Below, one piece after another: positions 44,357-53,986 of a stretch of DNA of 64,000 nt. Each line of letters begins with the position of its first letter. Position 1 is the first letter of the stretch. A program made the position numbers and the translations under genes. Under the pieces are notes generated by a model that saw nothing but the letters and a program-made list of their open reading frames with translations, was not told the DNA's origin and ran no database searches. The stretch is from the NCBI GenBank assembly GCA_016933575.1, contig JAFGAR010000028.1, positions 92,530-156,529 on the forward strand, written 5' to 3'. The DNA is from Candidatus Thorarchaeota archaeon (GTDB lineage Archaea > Asgardarchaeota > Thorarchaeia > Thorarchaeales > Thorarchaeaceae).

Positions 44357-45466
44357 CTATTTCTTTGATTTCTTCGATACAGATGCCTTCTTCTTTGCTT
44401 CAGTCTTTTTGCCCTTTTTGGAAGGCTGTACTTTTGATTTGGTCACACTCTTTGTCTTGATACTCTTCTGCGTAGATACTATCTCTTGATTGGTAGCAGC
44501 TGCATACAACTCAACTGTTGCTTTGGTATCTACATCATAGACAGAACCAAGTCTCTTAATTTCCTGAATGTTCTCTTTGCGGACCATCTTTGCACCTAAT
44601 CGCTTTGCCAGTCTTAGTATGCGTACAGTAGATCTTGCCTGCATACCTTCATTGAACATGACCACTGGTAATATGTAAGCCATTACAAAGAAAGGCAAGC
44701 CAATTGTCCATAATAGTGCTACTGTAGAGTGGAGAACAATCTGAGCTGGTGCAAGGGTATTGCCATTTAATATGGGAAGAATAATTGGTTCGTAGAATTG
44801 ACTAATGAACATAGTAATTGGAAATGCTAGCAAAGCATAACCACCCAGCATATTAGCTATCCAACGTCCTACGCCCTGAGTATCTGGGCATTGCCGATAG
44901 TACAGACTCTCAGATTTAAGATGAGTCACTACTCCAGCATCGTTTAGTACCCATGTGGGCATAAAGAGCAACAAAGCAATCGGGACAAAAAGAAGTGCGC
45001 CCATCAAGGAAAGACTCGCAGGATATAGCGCTTCATATTCAGGAGGTATTATGAGTCCAGTCGGAAATAGAATGTCCTCGATTATACTACTGAACATCTG
45101 TGAGAAGGCTACACTAAAGAGAGCTGGAGCAGCCGCACGACGGACCATCTGGGTTCCGCCAAACTCACGACCGATATTCATGATATTCATTTCATACCTA
45201 GTGGATTTCACAACCCGAGTAATTAGGAGGACCACGACTGCAATAGGTACAGCAAATAAAGCATATTCTACAAATAGAATAGGTAGTGCAATTACCATGA
45301 TCATTACAATATCAGTACTCATTGTGGGACTTAGTGTTTCAGGAAATAGCTGAGTTGCAGGCACTGCCTGTATGACCAGCGTTATCAGGTAAATAGCTAC
45401 AAATGTCCCAGCTAGAAACATGAATAATGGTGTGAGAAATCTTGCCTTTCCCATTCTAATGACCAT
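44357..45466 (-). CDS. Polytopic membrane protein with lysine-rich tail
   Basis: A 369-residue protein with about seven or eight hydrophobic helices between residues 10 and 280 and a highly basic C-terminal tail (about 325-369, nearly half Lys or Ser). A charged cytosolic segment (RILRLAKRLGAKMVRKENIQ) joins the last helix to the tail. No transporter motif was recognised. ATG at the fifth codon (45454) follows a GGTC-type site and may be the true start. The tail could bind nucleic acid or acidic lipid. It sits next to the site-2 protease gene on the same strand, 67 bases downstream of it. Confidence 0.65.
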   Translation of the reverse strand: MVIRMGKARFLTPLFMFLAGTFVAIYLITLVIQAVPATQLFPETLSPTMSTDIVMIMVIALPILFVEYALFAVPIAVVVLLITRVVKSTRYEMNIMNIGREFGGTQMVRRAAAPALFSVAFSQMFSSIIEDILFPTGLIIPPEYEALYPASLSLMGALLFVPIALLLFMPTWVLNDAGVVTHLKSESLYYRQCPDTQGVGRWIANMLGGYALLAFPITMFISQFYEPIILPILNGNTLAPAQIVLHSTVALLWTIGLPFFVMAYILPVVMFNEGMQARSTVRILRLAKRLGAKMVRKENIQEIKRLGSVYDVDTKATVELYAAATNQEIVSTQKSIKTKSVTKSKVQPSKKGKKTEAKKKASVSKKSKK

Positions 45467-45533
45467 CGGTGTAGGATGAAATCGGTCTGTTAAGCTTTCC
45501 GAGAAATTTCTCGATATATTTCAAGCGTTTTTC

Positions 45534-46709
45534 CTAGAACAGGCTGAGCATCTCCCAAAGAGGTGGAATGCACAGCACCAAGATGACCATTGCAATGAAG
45601 AAGAGTGCAACTCGTCCCTTTGAGACCTTCACTGTGTCATTAAGAGGACCCGGATGACTTCCACCACCTGAGAGGACTAAGATCAATATTGCAAAGGTAT
45701 AGAATTGAGCCAGAAGAAGAAGTACAATACCAACCCATCCAATTCTTCTGTGCCATTTTGAATCGACAAGTGATCGAAGAGCATGACCTCCATCAAGCTG
45801 AGAGATTGGAAACAGATTGAGTGCAGTCACTAACATTCCTACCCAGGCAGCAAATGCAACTGGGTGAAGGTAGATTGTACCACCAACAGGAATGTAATCG
45901 ATGAACACATACTCCATCAGAGTGAAGAGAAATGGAACAGCCAATGATGCGGACTGGTTTGGAAAAGCTTGATCTATAGCAATCAACTGCTCAGCTGTGA
46001 CGGGGACTGACAGGAAGAAACCTATTACAAGGACAACCAGTGTTACTACGAATCCAGCTAAGGGACCTGCAAGACCCATATCAAGAAGATCAGAGCGATT
46101 CTCTGTTGGACTCTTCTGAGAGATGAATGCACCAAAAGTCCCACCAATCTGCGGCAGACCGGGTATGAAGTAAGGGAGTGATGCTTCAATATTCAATCGT
46201 CTTGCGGTAGTGTAGTGACCCATTTCATGAGTAAATATGATACCCATTAGTGAAGCAACAAAAATCAATGTGGTAAAGAGTATGTCCCACATTGTATAGC
46301 CTTGTGGATAGAAGAGTGCCAAAAAGATAGGACTCGTAGCTTGCAGAAAACCACCAAGCGAAATGCTGGCAAGAGTCACGATGAAGAGTGCGTAATTAAT
46401 ACGAGTGTCACTCTTTCCAGGTACCTGTTGGGGAACAAAACGAATGATGTATTCTCCTTCCTTCTCATTTCGCCATCGCACAATAGGCCAAACTTTCAGG
46501 GGTTTAGTCAAGCTAGTAATTTCTTTGAATACAACATCCTGCTCTTCATTACTTGGAACATCACCATGAGCCCACTGAACAACGAAGGTAGGCATTCCGT
46601 GCTCAAGTACACTCATTTTAATTTCAAATTTATTTGACAGGATCTGGTTCAATTCAGCAAATGTCGGATAGGTGATGACACTGCTTGATGCATCTTCATC
46701 AATGGACAA
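45534..46709 (-). CDS. Site-2 protease-like membrane metalloprotease (M50)
   Basis: TTG 46709 is chosen since GGAG lies ten bases upstream (forward CTCC, 46719-46722); an ATG at 46760 lacks such a site. The 391-residue protein has a soluble N-terminal domain of about 110 residues, then about seven helices. Zinc ligands are in THEMGH (161-165 HEMGH) and the DGGH motif at 306-309 (LFPISQLDGGH). The PYFIPGLPQIGGTFGAFI segment after the first motif is typical of the archaeal S2P group. No PDZ or CBS domain is seen. It would cut membrane-bound substrates within the bilayer. Targets are unknown; the adjacent membrane protein is a candidate partner. Confidence 0.9.
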   Translation of the reverse strand: MSIDEDASSSVITYPTFAELNQILSNKFEIKMSVLEHGMPTFVVQWAHGDVPSNEEQDVVFKEITSLTKPLKVWPIVRWRNEKEGEYIIRFVPQQVPGKSDTRINYALFIVTLASISLGGFLQATSPIFLALFYPQGYTMWDILFTTLIFVASLMGIIFTHEMGHYTTARRLNIEASLPYFIPGLPQIGGTFGAFISQKSPTENRSDLLDMGLAGPLAGFVVTLVVLVIGFFLSVPVTAEQLIAIDQAFPNQSASLAVPFLFTLMEYVFIDYIPVGGTIYLHPVAFAAWVGMLVTALNLFPISQLDGGHALRSLVDSKWHRRIGWVGIVLLLLAQFYTFAILILVLSGGGSHPGPLNDTVKVSKGRVALFFIAMVILVLCIPPLWEMLSLF

Positions 46710-46947
46710 GGTATTCTTTCTCCAGTTATGTAGGCAGTGTTGGATTTTCCATTGAAGCATTATAAGAATATCCGCTCAGGCAGATATCAGTCACGCATGA
46801 AATATGACTTTTCAAATTTGGAATCATTTGATTTCTCGACTGATACCTTGCACTCCAGCCCAACGAAAAACCAGCTTTCTGTTAGTTTCTGTTCTATAAT
46901 TAGATTGATGTCAGTTGAAGAAACAAGAATGAAAGGGTAAGTAATTG

Positions 46948-48786
46948 ATGGTGGATATAAGTATCAATGGAGAATTGTCTAAGGTTCTAGGTTTATTGAT
47001 ACTCTTCATTATAGGCATGTCATTGCCAAATATCATTGGCTTTGGACCTTTGAATAATTCAGAATTGGATACAAATATTCTCTCAAATTACACCTACGTC
47101 AATATAGATGGAGATGCGGATTGGATAACTCAAGGATTTCTTGGAAACGGAACTATTAACAATCCATATAGAGTGGAGAATCTAACAGGAATATACTCTA
47201 TATCGATCCAAAATTCTACAGCTCATTTCATTGTTAAAAACTGCATAATCGATGGTGGAGGCTATTTCATATTTTCACATAACGGATTGATCATGAATTC
47301 TTCATTTGGATCTACAGTCCTTATATCATACTCATCAAACCTTACTTTTTCGGAAATTGAAAATATTATTCCACGTGAGAGCGATTATAGTGGAGTGGAG
47401 TATGGTGTGACTCTATATCAATCACAGAACATAATCATAGAAACAGCTGTGGTAGCAAATGCTGCAAAATACGGAGTAGATGTTCAATTTTGTACAAATT
47501 TCACATTGAGTAATTGTTCCATTTATGGTTGTGGATCGGTTTCGTACCAAACTACTGGTGCTGGCTCTTATATTCCGCCAACTGGAGGCGCTCTAATGAT
47601 AACCTGTTCTTCGTATTTGGTAATTCATAATAATACGATTATGGAGAATTTAGGAGGTGATATAGCGATATATTATTCTGAAGATATGAGAATTTCGAAT
47701 AATACCGCGATAGGGCCTATAGTCATGGAATCGAGAGATATTAGTATCTACAATAATTCACTAAAAAGTGGAGTTTCTTTGAGGAGTTGCATCAACTGTA
47801 TAATCAAGTACAATGATTTTGGTGAAGTAGGTCTGGACTTATATGGGAATCAATCATGCCTTATACATAGTGTTTCCAACAATAATGTTCTGAATCAACC
47901 TCTTTTCTATGCAAATAGCCAGACCGATCTGGAAATTTCAAAATCAGTATATGGTCAGATAATATTTGTAAATTGTTCAAAATCAAGACTAACTGAACTT
48001 GTCATTAGTGAGTCTAGACCATCAATTAAATTGCTCGACTGCTTGAATACCAGTATAAGAAACAGTATCTTTCCATCAATATACATCCACCATTCAGATA
48101 CCACAACCATCGAAAATTGTACTATAGTAAAAGGTCAACCATATGCAATTGGTTGTTATTTGTCAAATTTGAGTTTGATAGCAAATAATGAAATTCGTGA
48201 TTCGACACTAGGAGTACTAATTACTGGATCGCACAATGTTACGATATATAGAAACAATATTGTAGATGTTCTCCGTCACGGAATTACAATTGAGAATTGT
48301 GAATTTTGCATTGTTGAAGAAAATTCTGTAACAGGGTGTGCGACACCCTATTCATATCCGATAGCATACTATACGCCTTTTGTAATTTACTATGCTGCAA
48401 TCAAAGTATCAGGTGATTCTTGTTTAATCAAGAATAATACGATATCGAACAACCATGGCTATGGTATCTGGGTGACCGGAAAATCTAACATATTATATTT
48501 GAACAACATCTATGGAAATGGAGTCAGTAATGCGCTAAGTAACGGAGAAGATAATCAGTGGGATAATGGCATCGACACAGGCAATAAATGGGGAGATTGG
48601 AATGGTCTTGGATGGTATGCAATTCCAGGAGATGAAGGGTGCTTCGACAGATTCCCAATGCATTCCTCGCAATCATTCTTGGGAGGATTTTATGGACTAT
48701 TGATTGTAGCAATACCCTCGTTAGTCTTATTCGTGGCTATTTTCTATTGGATTCATAAAACCCATCAAAAGAACAAGCACAATTAG
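46948..48786 (+). CDS. Surface parallel beta-helix (NosD-like) repeat protein
   Basis: ATG 46948 follows AAAGGG by ten bases. The 612-residue protein has a signal-like hydrophobic stretch (about 10-33), then a long right-handed beta-helix built of turns of about 22 residues carrying N-x-S/T and short phrases such as NCSIYGCG, HNNTIMEN and NNTISNNHGYGIWV. The final coils (NIYGNGVSNALSNG, then WGDWNGLGWYAIPG) match the closing pattern of NosD-type CASH domains. A C-terminal anchor helix (about 580-603) precedes a KTHQKNKHN tail. It is probably a cell-surface glycan-binding or glycan-cleaving protein. It starts divergently from the site-2 protease gene. Confidence 0.82.
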   Translation: MVDISINGELSKVLGLLILFIIGMSLPNIIGFGPLNNSELDTNILSNYTYVNIDGDADWITQGFLGNGTINNPYRVENLTGIYSISIQNSTAHFIVKNCIIDGGGYFIFSHNGLIMNSSFGSTVLISYSSNLTFSEIENIIPRESDYSGVEYGVTLYQSQNIIIETAVVANAAKYGVDVQFCTNFTLSNCSIYGCGSVSYQTTGAGSYIPPTGGALMITCSSYLVIHNNTIMENLGGDIAIYYSEDMRISNNTAIGPIVMESRDISIYNNSLKSGVSLRSCINCIIKYNDFGEVGLDLYGNQSCLIHSVSNNNVLNQPLFYANSQTDLEISKSVYGQIIFVNCSKSRLTELVISESRPSIKLLDCLNTSIRNSIFPSIYIHHSDTTTIENCTIVKGQPYAIGCYLSNLSLIANNEIRDSTLGVLITGSHNVTIYRNNIVDVLRHGITIENCEFCIVEENSVTGCATPYSYPIAYYTPFVIYYAAIKVSGDSCLIKNNTISNNHGYGIWVTGKSNILYLNNIYGNGVSNALSNGEDNQWDNGIDTGNKWGDWNGLGWYAIPGDEGCFDRFPMHSSQSFLGGFYGLLIVAIPSLVLFVAIFYWIHKTHQKNKHN

Positions 48787-48792
48787 AGTATA

Positions 48793-50706
48793 CTAAGTAT
48801 TAATGGAGTTAGCGAGATTAAATGCACCATGAACTACATCAAGAAGGTTCATTGTTTTTACGACTGATCCCACACTATCAAAGGGGATTCCTCTTTTCTG
48901 CAGCTGGAGGAGGAGCCTATCTCTAGGTTGTGGCTCAGTTGCTAGAACAATGGTCTTTGCCTTGACATGATGGTATGCTCCATCCTGTAAGACGATGATA
49001 TACTTGCTCTCAATCTCAACAACACGAGCCTCAGTGTAAACCTTTACAGCTCTGGCCTTCAATCCCTGAAGAATAACCCATCTTGTTGTTCGACCAAGAT
49101 CGACACCAATGGTCTCATCTGAATCAAATATCTGAACAGAATCCGCTCTCGAGGCAAGATTCAATGCTGTGTAGCAACCGAGTGCTCTACCACCAATAAC
49201 AATGACATCGCCAAGGTCATCTAGATCTAGCGATAACACATCATAGGCAGTAGTCACATGTGAGCTCTCAACACCATCTACAGGAGGGGCTCCTGCAATA
49301 GTTCCGGTGGCACAGATGATCCTGTCATAATTTTCATCGATCAATGTCTTGGCATTTACAAGTGTATTAAGGACTACATTTACACCGAGTTCTCTGAGTT
49401 CGTGTTCCATATGACTCACATAAGCAGCAAACTCGCCTCTTCCTGGAATTTTTGCTGCAAGATTAAGAAGTCCGCCAAGCCGCTTGTTCTCTTCATAGAG
49501 AGTAACATTGAATCCTCTACTAGCAAGCACACGAGATGTCTCCATCCCAGCAGGACCACCACCAATGATTGCTATCCGTCCAGGGCATTGAAAGCCAAGA
49601 GACCTATCAGTCTCATAACCAGTAAGAGGATTTATTGCGCATGTCACAGGCTCCATCATGAATACGCGATCTAAGCAACCTTGATTGCATGCAATACAGG
49701 GACGTATACTTTGTTGTCTTCCTTCACGAGCTTTGGTTGGAAATTCTGGGTCAGCTAAGAATCCTCTGGACATTCCAATTAACTGAGCCTTTCCTCTTGA
49801 GAGAATTCGTTCAGCTATGGAGATACTATTGATACGATTGCTTGCGACCACTGGAACATCTACAACATCAGCAATCCCTTCAGCCAGATAGGCATAATGT
49901 CCTCTGGGGACATTCATTGTAATTTGAGGGACCTTTGTTTCATGCCACCCTCCAGTAACATCGAAACAATCAACTCCGGCTTCGCGCAACCAAGGAGCCA
50001 GAATCTTGTTATCTTCTAACTTCAGTCCATCTGGGATAAAGTCTTCACCACTCATTCGGTAGAGAATGGGAAAATCATGACCGACAGAATTTCGGACACT
50101 ACGAACGACCTCAAGAGCAAATCTGGCACGAAATTCTAATGATCCACCATATTCATCATCTCGTAGATTTGTTGCGGGTGCTAGGAACTGGTTAATGAGA
50201 TATCCTGCAGAACCGATGATCTCAACGCTATCAAAACCAGCCGCCTTAGCGCGGGAAGCGGCTTTACCAAAGCTAGATACAGTCGCATCTATCTCTTCCT
50301 TACCAAGAGGTCGTGATGTCTCTCGAGTAAGTCTGCATTTGGTAGCCGAAGCTGAAACAGCTTGCTGCCCCAGGATAAGCGAGTGTGCGTATCTACCAGC
50401 GTGATAGAGTTGAGCAGCTACTGGAACATCAAAAGATTTGATGACATCAACAAGCCTACTCAGACCTGCTATATGCTCATCACGAGAGATTCCAATCATT
50501 GTTGGACTGCTCATGCCAAGATGCTCAGTATAGCAACCTCCTACAATGATCATTCCAGGTCGATGTCTGGCTCGTTCACGATAGAACTCTATTAGTCGTT
50601 CAGTGACTATGCCATCTTCGTCGCAATAACCAAGATGAGTTGCAAGCATAACTAAGCGATTATCGAGTGTCATGTTGCTGATGGATATAGGTTCCCAGAG
50701 TTTCAT
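48793..50706 (-). CDS. 2,4-dienoyl-CoA reductase/NADH oxidase-type flavoenzyme
   Basis: A 637-residue Old Yellow Enzyme-type protein in three parts. An N-terminal FMN TIM barrel (about 1-330; SGEDFIPDG, LYHAGRYAHS) is followed by a 4Fe-4S site Cys-x2-Cys-x3-Cys with a fourth cysteine (CIACNQGC, then PVTCAINP). Next comes a C-terminal FAD/NAD(P)H domain with GGGPAGMETSRVLASRG and a second nucleotide motif IVIGGRALGCYTA. This is the plan of FadH and related reductases acting on unsaturated acyl-CoA or quinone-like substrates. Start ATG 50706 has GGTGAGGT upstream. It follows the metallo-beta-lactamase-fold gene by 12 bases, so the two are one operon. Confidence 0.92.
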   Translation of the reverse strand: MKLWEPISISNMTLDNRLVMLATHLGYCDEDGIVTERLIEFYRERARHRPGMIIVGGCYTEHLGMSSPTMIGISRDEHIAGLSRLVDVIKSFDVPVAAQLYHAGRYAHSLILGQQAVSASATKCRLTRETSRPLGKEEIDATVSSFGKAASRAKAAGFDSVEIIGSAGYLINQFLAPATNLRDDEYGGSLEFRARFALEVVRSVRNSVGHDFPILYRMSGEDFIPDGLKLEDNKILAPWLREAGVDCFDVTGGWHETKVPQITMNVPRGHYAYLAEGIADVVDVPVVASNRINSISIAERILSRGKAQLIGMSRGFLADPEFPTKAREGRQQSIRPCIACNQGCLDRVFMMEPVTCAINPLTGYETDRSLGFQCPGRIAIIGGGPAGMETSRVLASRGFNVTLYEENKRLGGLLNLAAKIPGRGEFAAYVSHMEHELRELGVNVVLNTLVNAKTLIDENYDRIICATGTIAGAPPVDGVESSHVTTAYDVLSLDLDDLGDVIVIGGRALGCYTALNLASRADSVQIFDSDETIGVDLGRTTRWVILQGLKARAVKVYTEARVVEIESKYIIVLQDGAYHHVKAKTIVLATEPQPRDRLLLQLQKRGIPFDSVGSVVKTMNLLDVVHGAFNLANSINT

Positions 50707-50718
50707 TTGTCCTAGACC

Positions 50719-51558
50719 TCACCTGTAAAACTTGAACCAATGGTCCAGAGACCTCACACACCATCGATCAATTCCCTGAGTGAATGCAGCAGGAATCATT
50801 CCCTTTGACATGAACTCATCAACAGAGAGTTTAGATGATAGGGCAGCCTTAACATTATCCCTGAGTTCAGACATGGCTTTTTCATAGGTCTCGACATAGT
50901 CAGTATCGCAAACTGGTCCATGACCTGGAATAATATAGTCATAGTCTGATTTTTTTATTTCATGAAGATCTTTGATCCATAAGTCAGGATTGCAGGATGG
51001 ATCACCAGCATAGGGAAATGAACCACTGAAGATGAGATCGCCTACAAAAATACAGTTTTGTTGATGAGCAATAACAACAGATGACCCAGAAGTATGACCG
51101 CCTAATAGCTTTAAAGTGACATCCTCACTAGCTCCGAGTCTGATCTCATCGCTGAATGTAATGTTTGGCGGTTTTATTGATAAAGTCTGAAGAGATTCCC
51201 AGAGTTCAGGACGTTCGTCTTTTGTTGAAGCATACCCATTCAATAGCTCTTGATGTTTCCAATTAGTAGCCAAAGCTTCGTCGCAATTCTTTCTCATGGG
51301 TGTTGATGCGATTCTACTAATGGAACCAAATGCTTGTGCTCCAAAGACATGGTCAGAATGATAGTGGGTATAGATTAGTTTGAGCAAGGGAAGTTCATAC
51401 TGAGTCGTCAGATATTCATACATCTCGCGAGTCTTTGTATGCACCATTCCTGAATCGATTTGAAGTATCTCGTCCTCTAAAACAATCGAGCCCACATTCC
51501 CCCCATTTTGTCCATCTGTATCAGCTAAGATACCATCAATAATCTTCTGAATGGTCAT
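50719..51558 (-). CDS. Metallo-beta-lactamase-fold hydrolase
   Basis: A 279-residue MBL-fold enzyme. The metal motif THYHSDHVFGA gives His65, His67, Asp69 and His70; further ligands lie in GGHTSGSS (His), FVGDLIFSG (Asp) and IIPGHGPV (His). The order matches glyoxalase II/lactonase-like hydrolases rather than beta-lactamases. No signal peptide. It is transcribed just ahead of the FadH-like gene, so it may hydrolyse a thioester or lactone in the same pathway. The substrate cannot be read. Confidence 0.9.
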   Translation of the reverse strand: MTIQKIIDGILADTDGQNGGNVGSIVLEDEILQIDSGMVHTKTREMYEYLTTQYELPLLKLIYTHYHSDHVFGAQAFGSISRIASTPMRKNCDEALATNWKHQELLNGYASTKDERPELWESLQTLSIKPPNITFSDEIRLGASEDVTLKLLGGHTSGSSVVIAHQQNCIFVGDLIFSGSFPYAGDPSCNPDLWIKDLHEIKKSDYDYIIPGHGPVCDTDYVETYEKAMSELRDNVKAALSSKLSVDEFMSKGMIPAAFTQGIDRWCVRSLDHWFKFYR

Positions 51559-51624
51559 ATTCTGAAACCCGGGTCACAATCTGATATACTTGACTAATAC
51601 AGTGATTTGATTCAAGATTGATGA

Positions 51625-52275
51625 TTAACTAGAAGCTAATGTGCGAATAATGCCTTCGATGGCACCATCGGGACCTTTGAAAACTCGAACCCTGAACTCA
51701 ACACCAAGTCGCTCAGCAATGCCTCTACATGCCTCAATATCCACGCCGGGAATGTCAACAGCTGATAGCTCAACCCTCATGTACTTCCTACATCGTTCAG
51801 CAAATTCCAAGATAGAATCGTACGCTAATCGCCCCAACTTAGGCTGGCATAGCCGTAGATAGGTATCTGAATTGTGGGCGTTAAGGGATATCTGTATTCT
51901 ATCCAATCCTGCTTCTGCAAGTTCCGAGGGCACATCACGTGTGGTGTACAAGAGGAGGGCTTGCCCATTGGTATTCATCCTTATTGGGATGTTGCAGATT
52001 TCTTTCAATTTCTTGATTGCAGCAAGAGTTCCATCCAGATTTAGCAATGGTTCTCCAAATCCTACGATAGCCACATCTGTAAAATCGGGTTGCCATGTTG
52101 CCTCAATTTCTTGAATCAACTCCTCAGGAGTAGGATCATTATCAAGAACGAGATTGAACCCAAAGACTCCTTCACCGTAATTACGGACACAAAAGATGCA
52201 ATCATTCACGCAACGAGAAGACGGGTTGATGTAAAAGCTACCCTCCCGCCAATATGTTAGGTTTCTTCTTGACAT
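51625..52275 (-). CDS. Radical SAM protein, TatD-associated-like
   Basis: A 216-residue radical SAM enzyme. The cluster motif is Cys22-x3-Cys26-x2-Cys29 (CVNDCIFC), in the phrase FYINPSSRCVNDCIFCVR, much like the short TatD-associated radical SAM group. The GFGEPLLN segment is the GGE-like SAM motif. No SPASM or other auxiliary domain follows. It would cleave SAM to a deoxyadenosyl radical for an unknown substrate. It lies between the lactate permease gene and the MBL-fold gene on the same strand. Confidence 0.88.
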   Translation of the reverse strand: MSRRNLTYWREGSFYINPSSRCVNDCIFCVRNYGEGVFGFNLVLDNDPTPEELIQEIEATWQPDFTDVAIVGFGEPLLNLDGTLAAIKKLKEICNIPIRMNTNGQALLLYTTRDVPSELAEAGLDRIQISLNAHNSDTYLRLCQPKLGRLAYDSILEFAERCRKYMRVELSAVDIPGVDIEACRGIAERLGVEFRVRVFKGPDGAIEGIIRTLASS

Positions 52276-52372
52276 TTATCCAACACATCTTTCGTTGAAT
52301 CGCCACTAGTGAGTTGCTCAAATTGGGTTGCGCCTTTTCTGCATTTAACCGTCTCGAAATCGGCGGTATGTG

Positions 52373-53983
52373 TTAGCCAAATGCCCAAAGCATGGTCAGG
52401 ATAGCTGTTGCCAGAGTCATTAAAAGTGCAACAACAAGACCATATCGAATTACTTGTCCTTCAATGCCAATCTCATCAATTACTGCTGCTGCATTCTGTA
52501 TCTTAGCAGGGCTTAACACGCTGGCTAATCCACCTCCAATACCATTTGAGGCTGACACAACCAATGCATTTGCACCAATGATTGTACTCGTATCAACATG
52601 ATATTTTGTAAACATGGCTATTGCTGAGGTTTCAGATCCAGAGATGAATCCTGCAAGGAGACCTAGAAATGGTGCAAGTATCGGATATAATATCCCGAGA
52701 CCTGCGGTCATGGATGCTAGAAGGTATATCATATTATTTGATGGATCGAGACCATTGACAAGGTCTGTTGGATTAAGCCATGTGCCTGAAGCATCAACTA
52801 TCCAGCCGCTGAAATTCATGACTTCAGCCATCGCAAAGAAGATAGCTGCAGCGAGAACTGGGCGGGGAGCTCTCTTTTTGAATCCTACAAATGTACGTTT
52901 CAAGACTTCTCTATCAGTCTTCAAAAAGGGCATTGACACAAGGGTCGCAACAAGCATCAATGTATATGCTTGCCAAATCACTCTTGTTTTGATGGCAACT
53001 GGATAGCCACCAATCTGAAGTGGGAGAGCAAGGTCAGTAAAAAGAAAGTCGAAGATTGGAGGTATCATATTTGTTACGAGGCTCAATATCACAAGAACAA
53101 CCCATGGGATACTAGCTCGTGACAGACTCATCTTTGATTCAACTTCAAAATCCTTTTCATCCAAGGTACTTCGATCGATTATGGGATTACCCCTTACACG
53201 TGTATATACAAATAGAACTAGGAGAACCCCTGCACCTGCAAAGACATTTGTTAGAGTGGTAAGTGGCAATAGAACATTACATACAATCGCCATCGTCCCT
53301 GCAGTAAGTCCACATAAAACAGCCAAGACTATTCCATCTTTACTCATGAGGAGTTTACGACCACCAGCTATCCACAGCATCGATATAGCAATACCCAGAC
53401 TGACTATAGGCATAAACCAAGCAAAAACTGAACCTGCCTCCTGAAGTGTAATTGTTGTACCCCAAGCCGAATATTCCCCAGTGAATACGACGGCAGGGAC
53501 GCCAAGAAGAGCGAAGGTTGTGAGGGGATCATATCCAATAGAGGGAAGAGCTACAGCTACCATGGGTGAAAACCCGAGGGCAAGCATTACTGGTGGAAGC
53601 ATTGAAACAGGAGTAGCTCCAATTCCAACAAGAAACAGTCCAAGACCAAAACTAATCATCAAAATCTGCATTGGGCGACTGCCACCGCCCAGGGTCTTGA
53701 AAAAAACTATCAGTCTTTGAAGAGATCCTGTCTCTTGCATATAGGTCATCATCAATATTGATGTGGCAACCATTAGTGAAATTGGGAACGACTTTACAAT
53801 GCCTGCTAGACTAGCAGTTAATGCAATTGAAATATCTGTTTGAAATGCTACTATCGCTATGATAATTGTCACTAACCAGACAATCACACCTGTAGTATCC
53901 GCTGCCTTTCTCATGAAAACAAGAAGTCCAAAGGCAAGTAGAATTGGTGAAATAATTAGCAGAAATCCTAGTAATGCATCCAT
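52373..53983 (-). CDS. lctP: L-lactate permease (LctP family)
   Basis: A 536-residue polytopic protein with about 13-14 helices, of LctP-family length. Family-like segments are GLGLFLVGIGATPVSMLPPVMLALGFSP near 110 and, near 445, the GSETSAIAMFTKYH and SNGIGGGLASVLSPAKIQNAA stretch, which is the strongly conserved LctP end. It would import lactate or glycolate with protons, or export it. ATG 53983 follows GAGGG by nine bases. The SDR gene ends three bases upstream, so they share a transcript. It fits a fermentative or heterotrophic lifestyle. Confidence 0.9.
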   Translation of the reverse strand: MDALLGFLLIISPILLAFGLLVFMRKAADTTGVIVWLVTIIIAIVAFQTDISIALTASLAGIVKSFPISLMVATSILMMTYMQETGSLQRLIVFFKTLGGGSRPMQILMISFGLGLFLVGIGATPVSMLPPVMLALGFSPMVAVALPSIGYDPLTTFALLGVPAVVFTGEYSAWGTTITLQEAGSVFAWFMPIVSLGIAISMLWIAGGRKLLMSKDGIVLAVLCGLTAGTMAIVCNVLLPLTTLTNVFAGAGVLLVLFVYTRVRGNPIIDRSTLDEKDFEVESKMSLSRASIPWVVLVILSLVTNMIPPIFDFLFTDLALPLQIGGYPVAIKTRVIWQAYTLMLVATLVSMPFLKTDREVLKRTFVGFKKRAPRPVLAAAIFFAMAEVMNFSGWIVDASGTWLNPTDLVNGLDPSNNMIYLLASMTAGLGILYPILAPFLGLLAGFISGSETSAIAMFTKYHVDTSTIIGANALVVSASNGIGGGLASVLSPAKIQNAAAVIDEIGIEGQVIRYGLVVALLMTLATAILTMLWAFG

Positions 53984-53986
53984 GAT

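Noticed and set aside
46737..46940. Plus-strand frame between site-2 protease and beta-helix gene
   Set aside because: No ribosome binding site, no coding pattern, overlaps the 5' end of the longer protease frame.
52392..53720. Several plus-strand frames opposite the lactate permease
   Set aside because: All are antisense shadows of a hydrophobic coding region and lack starts with ribosome sites.
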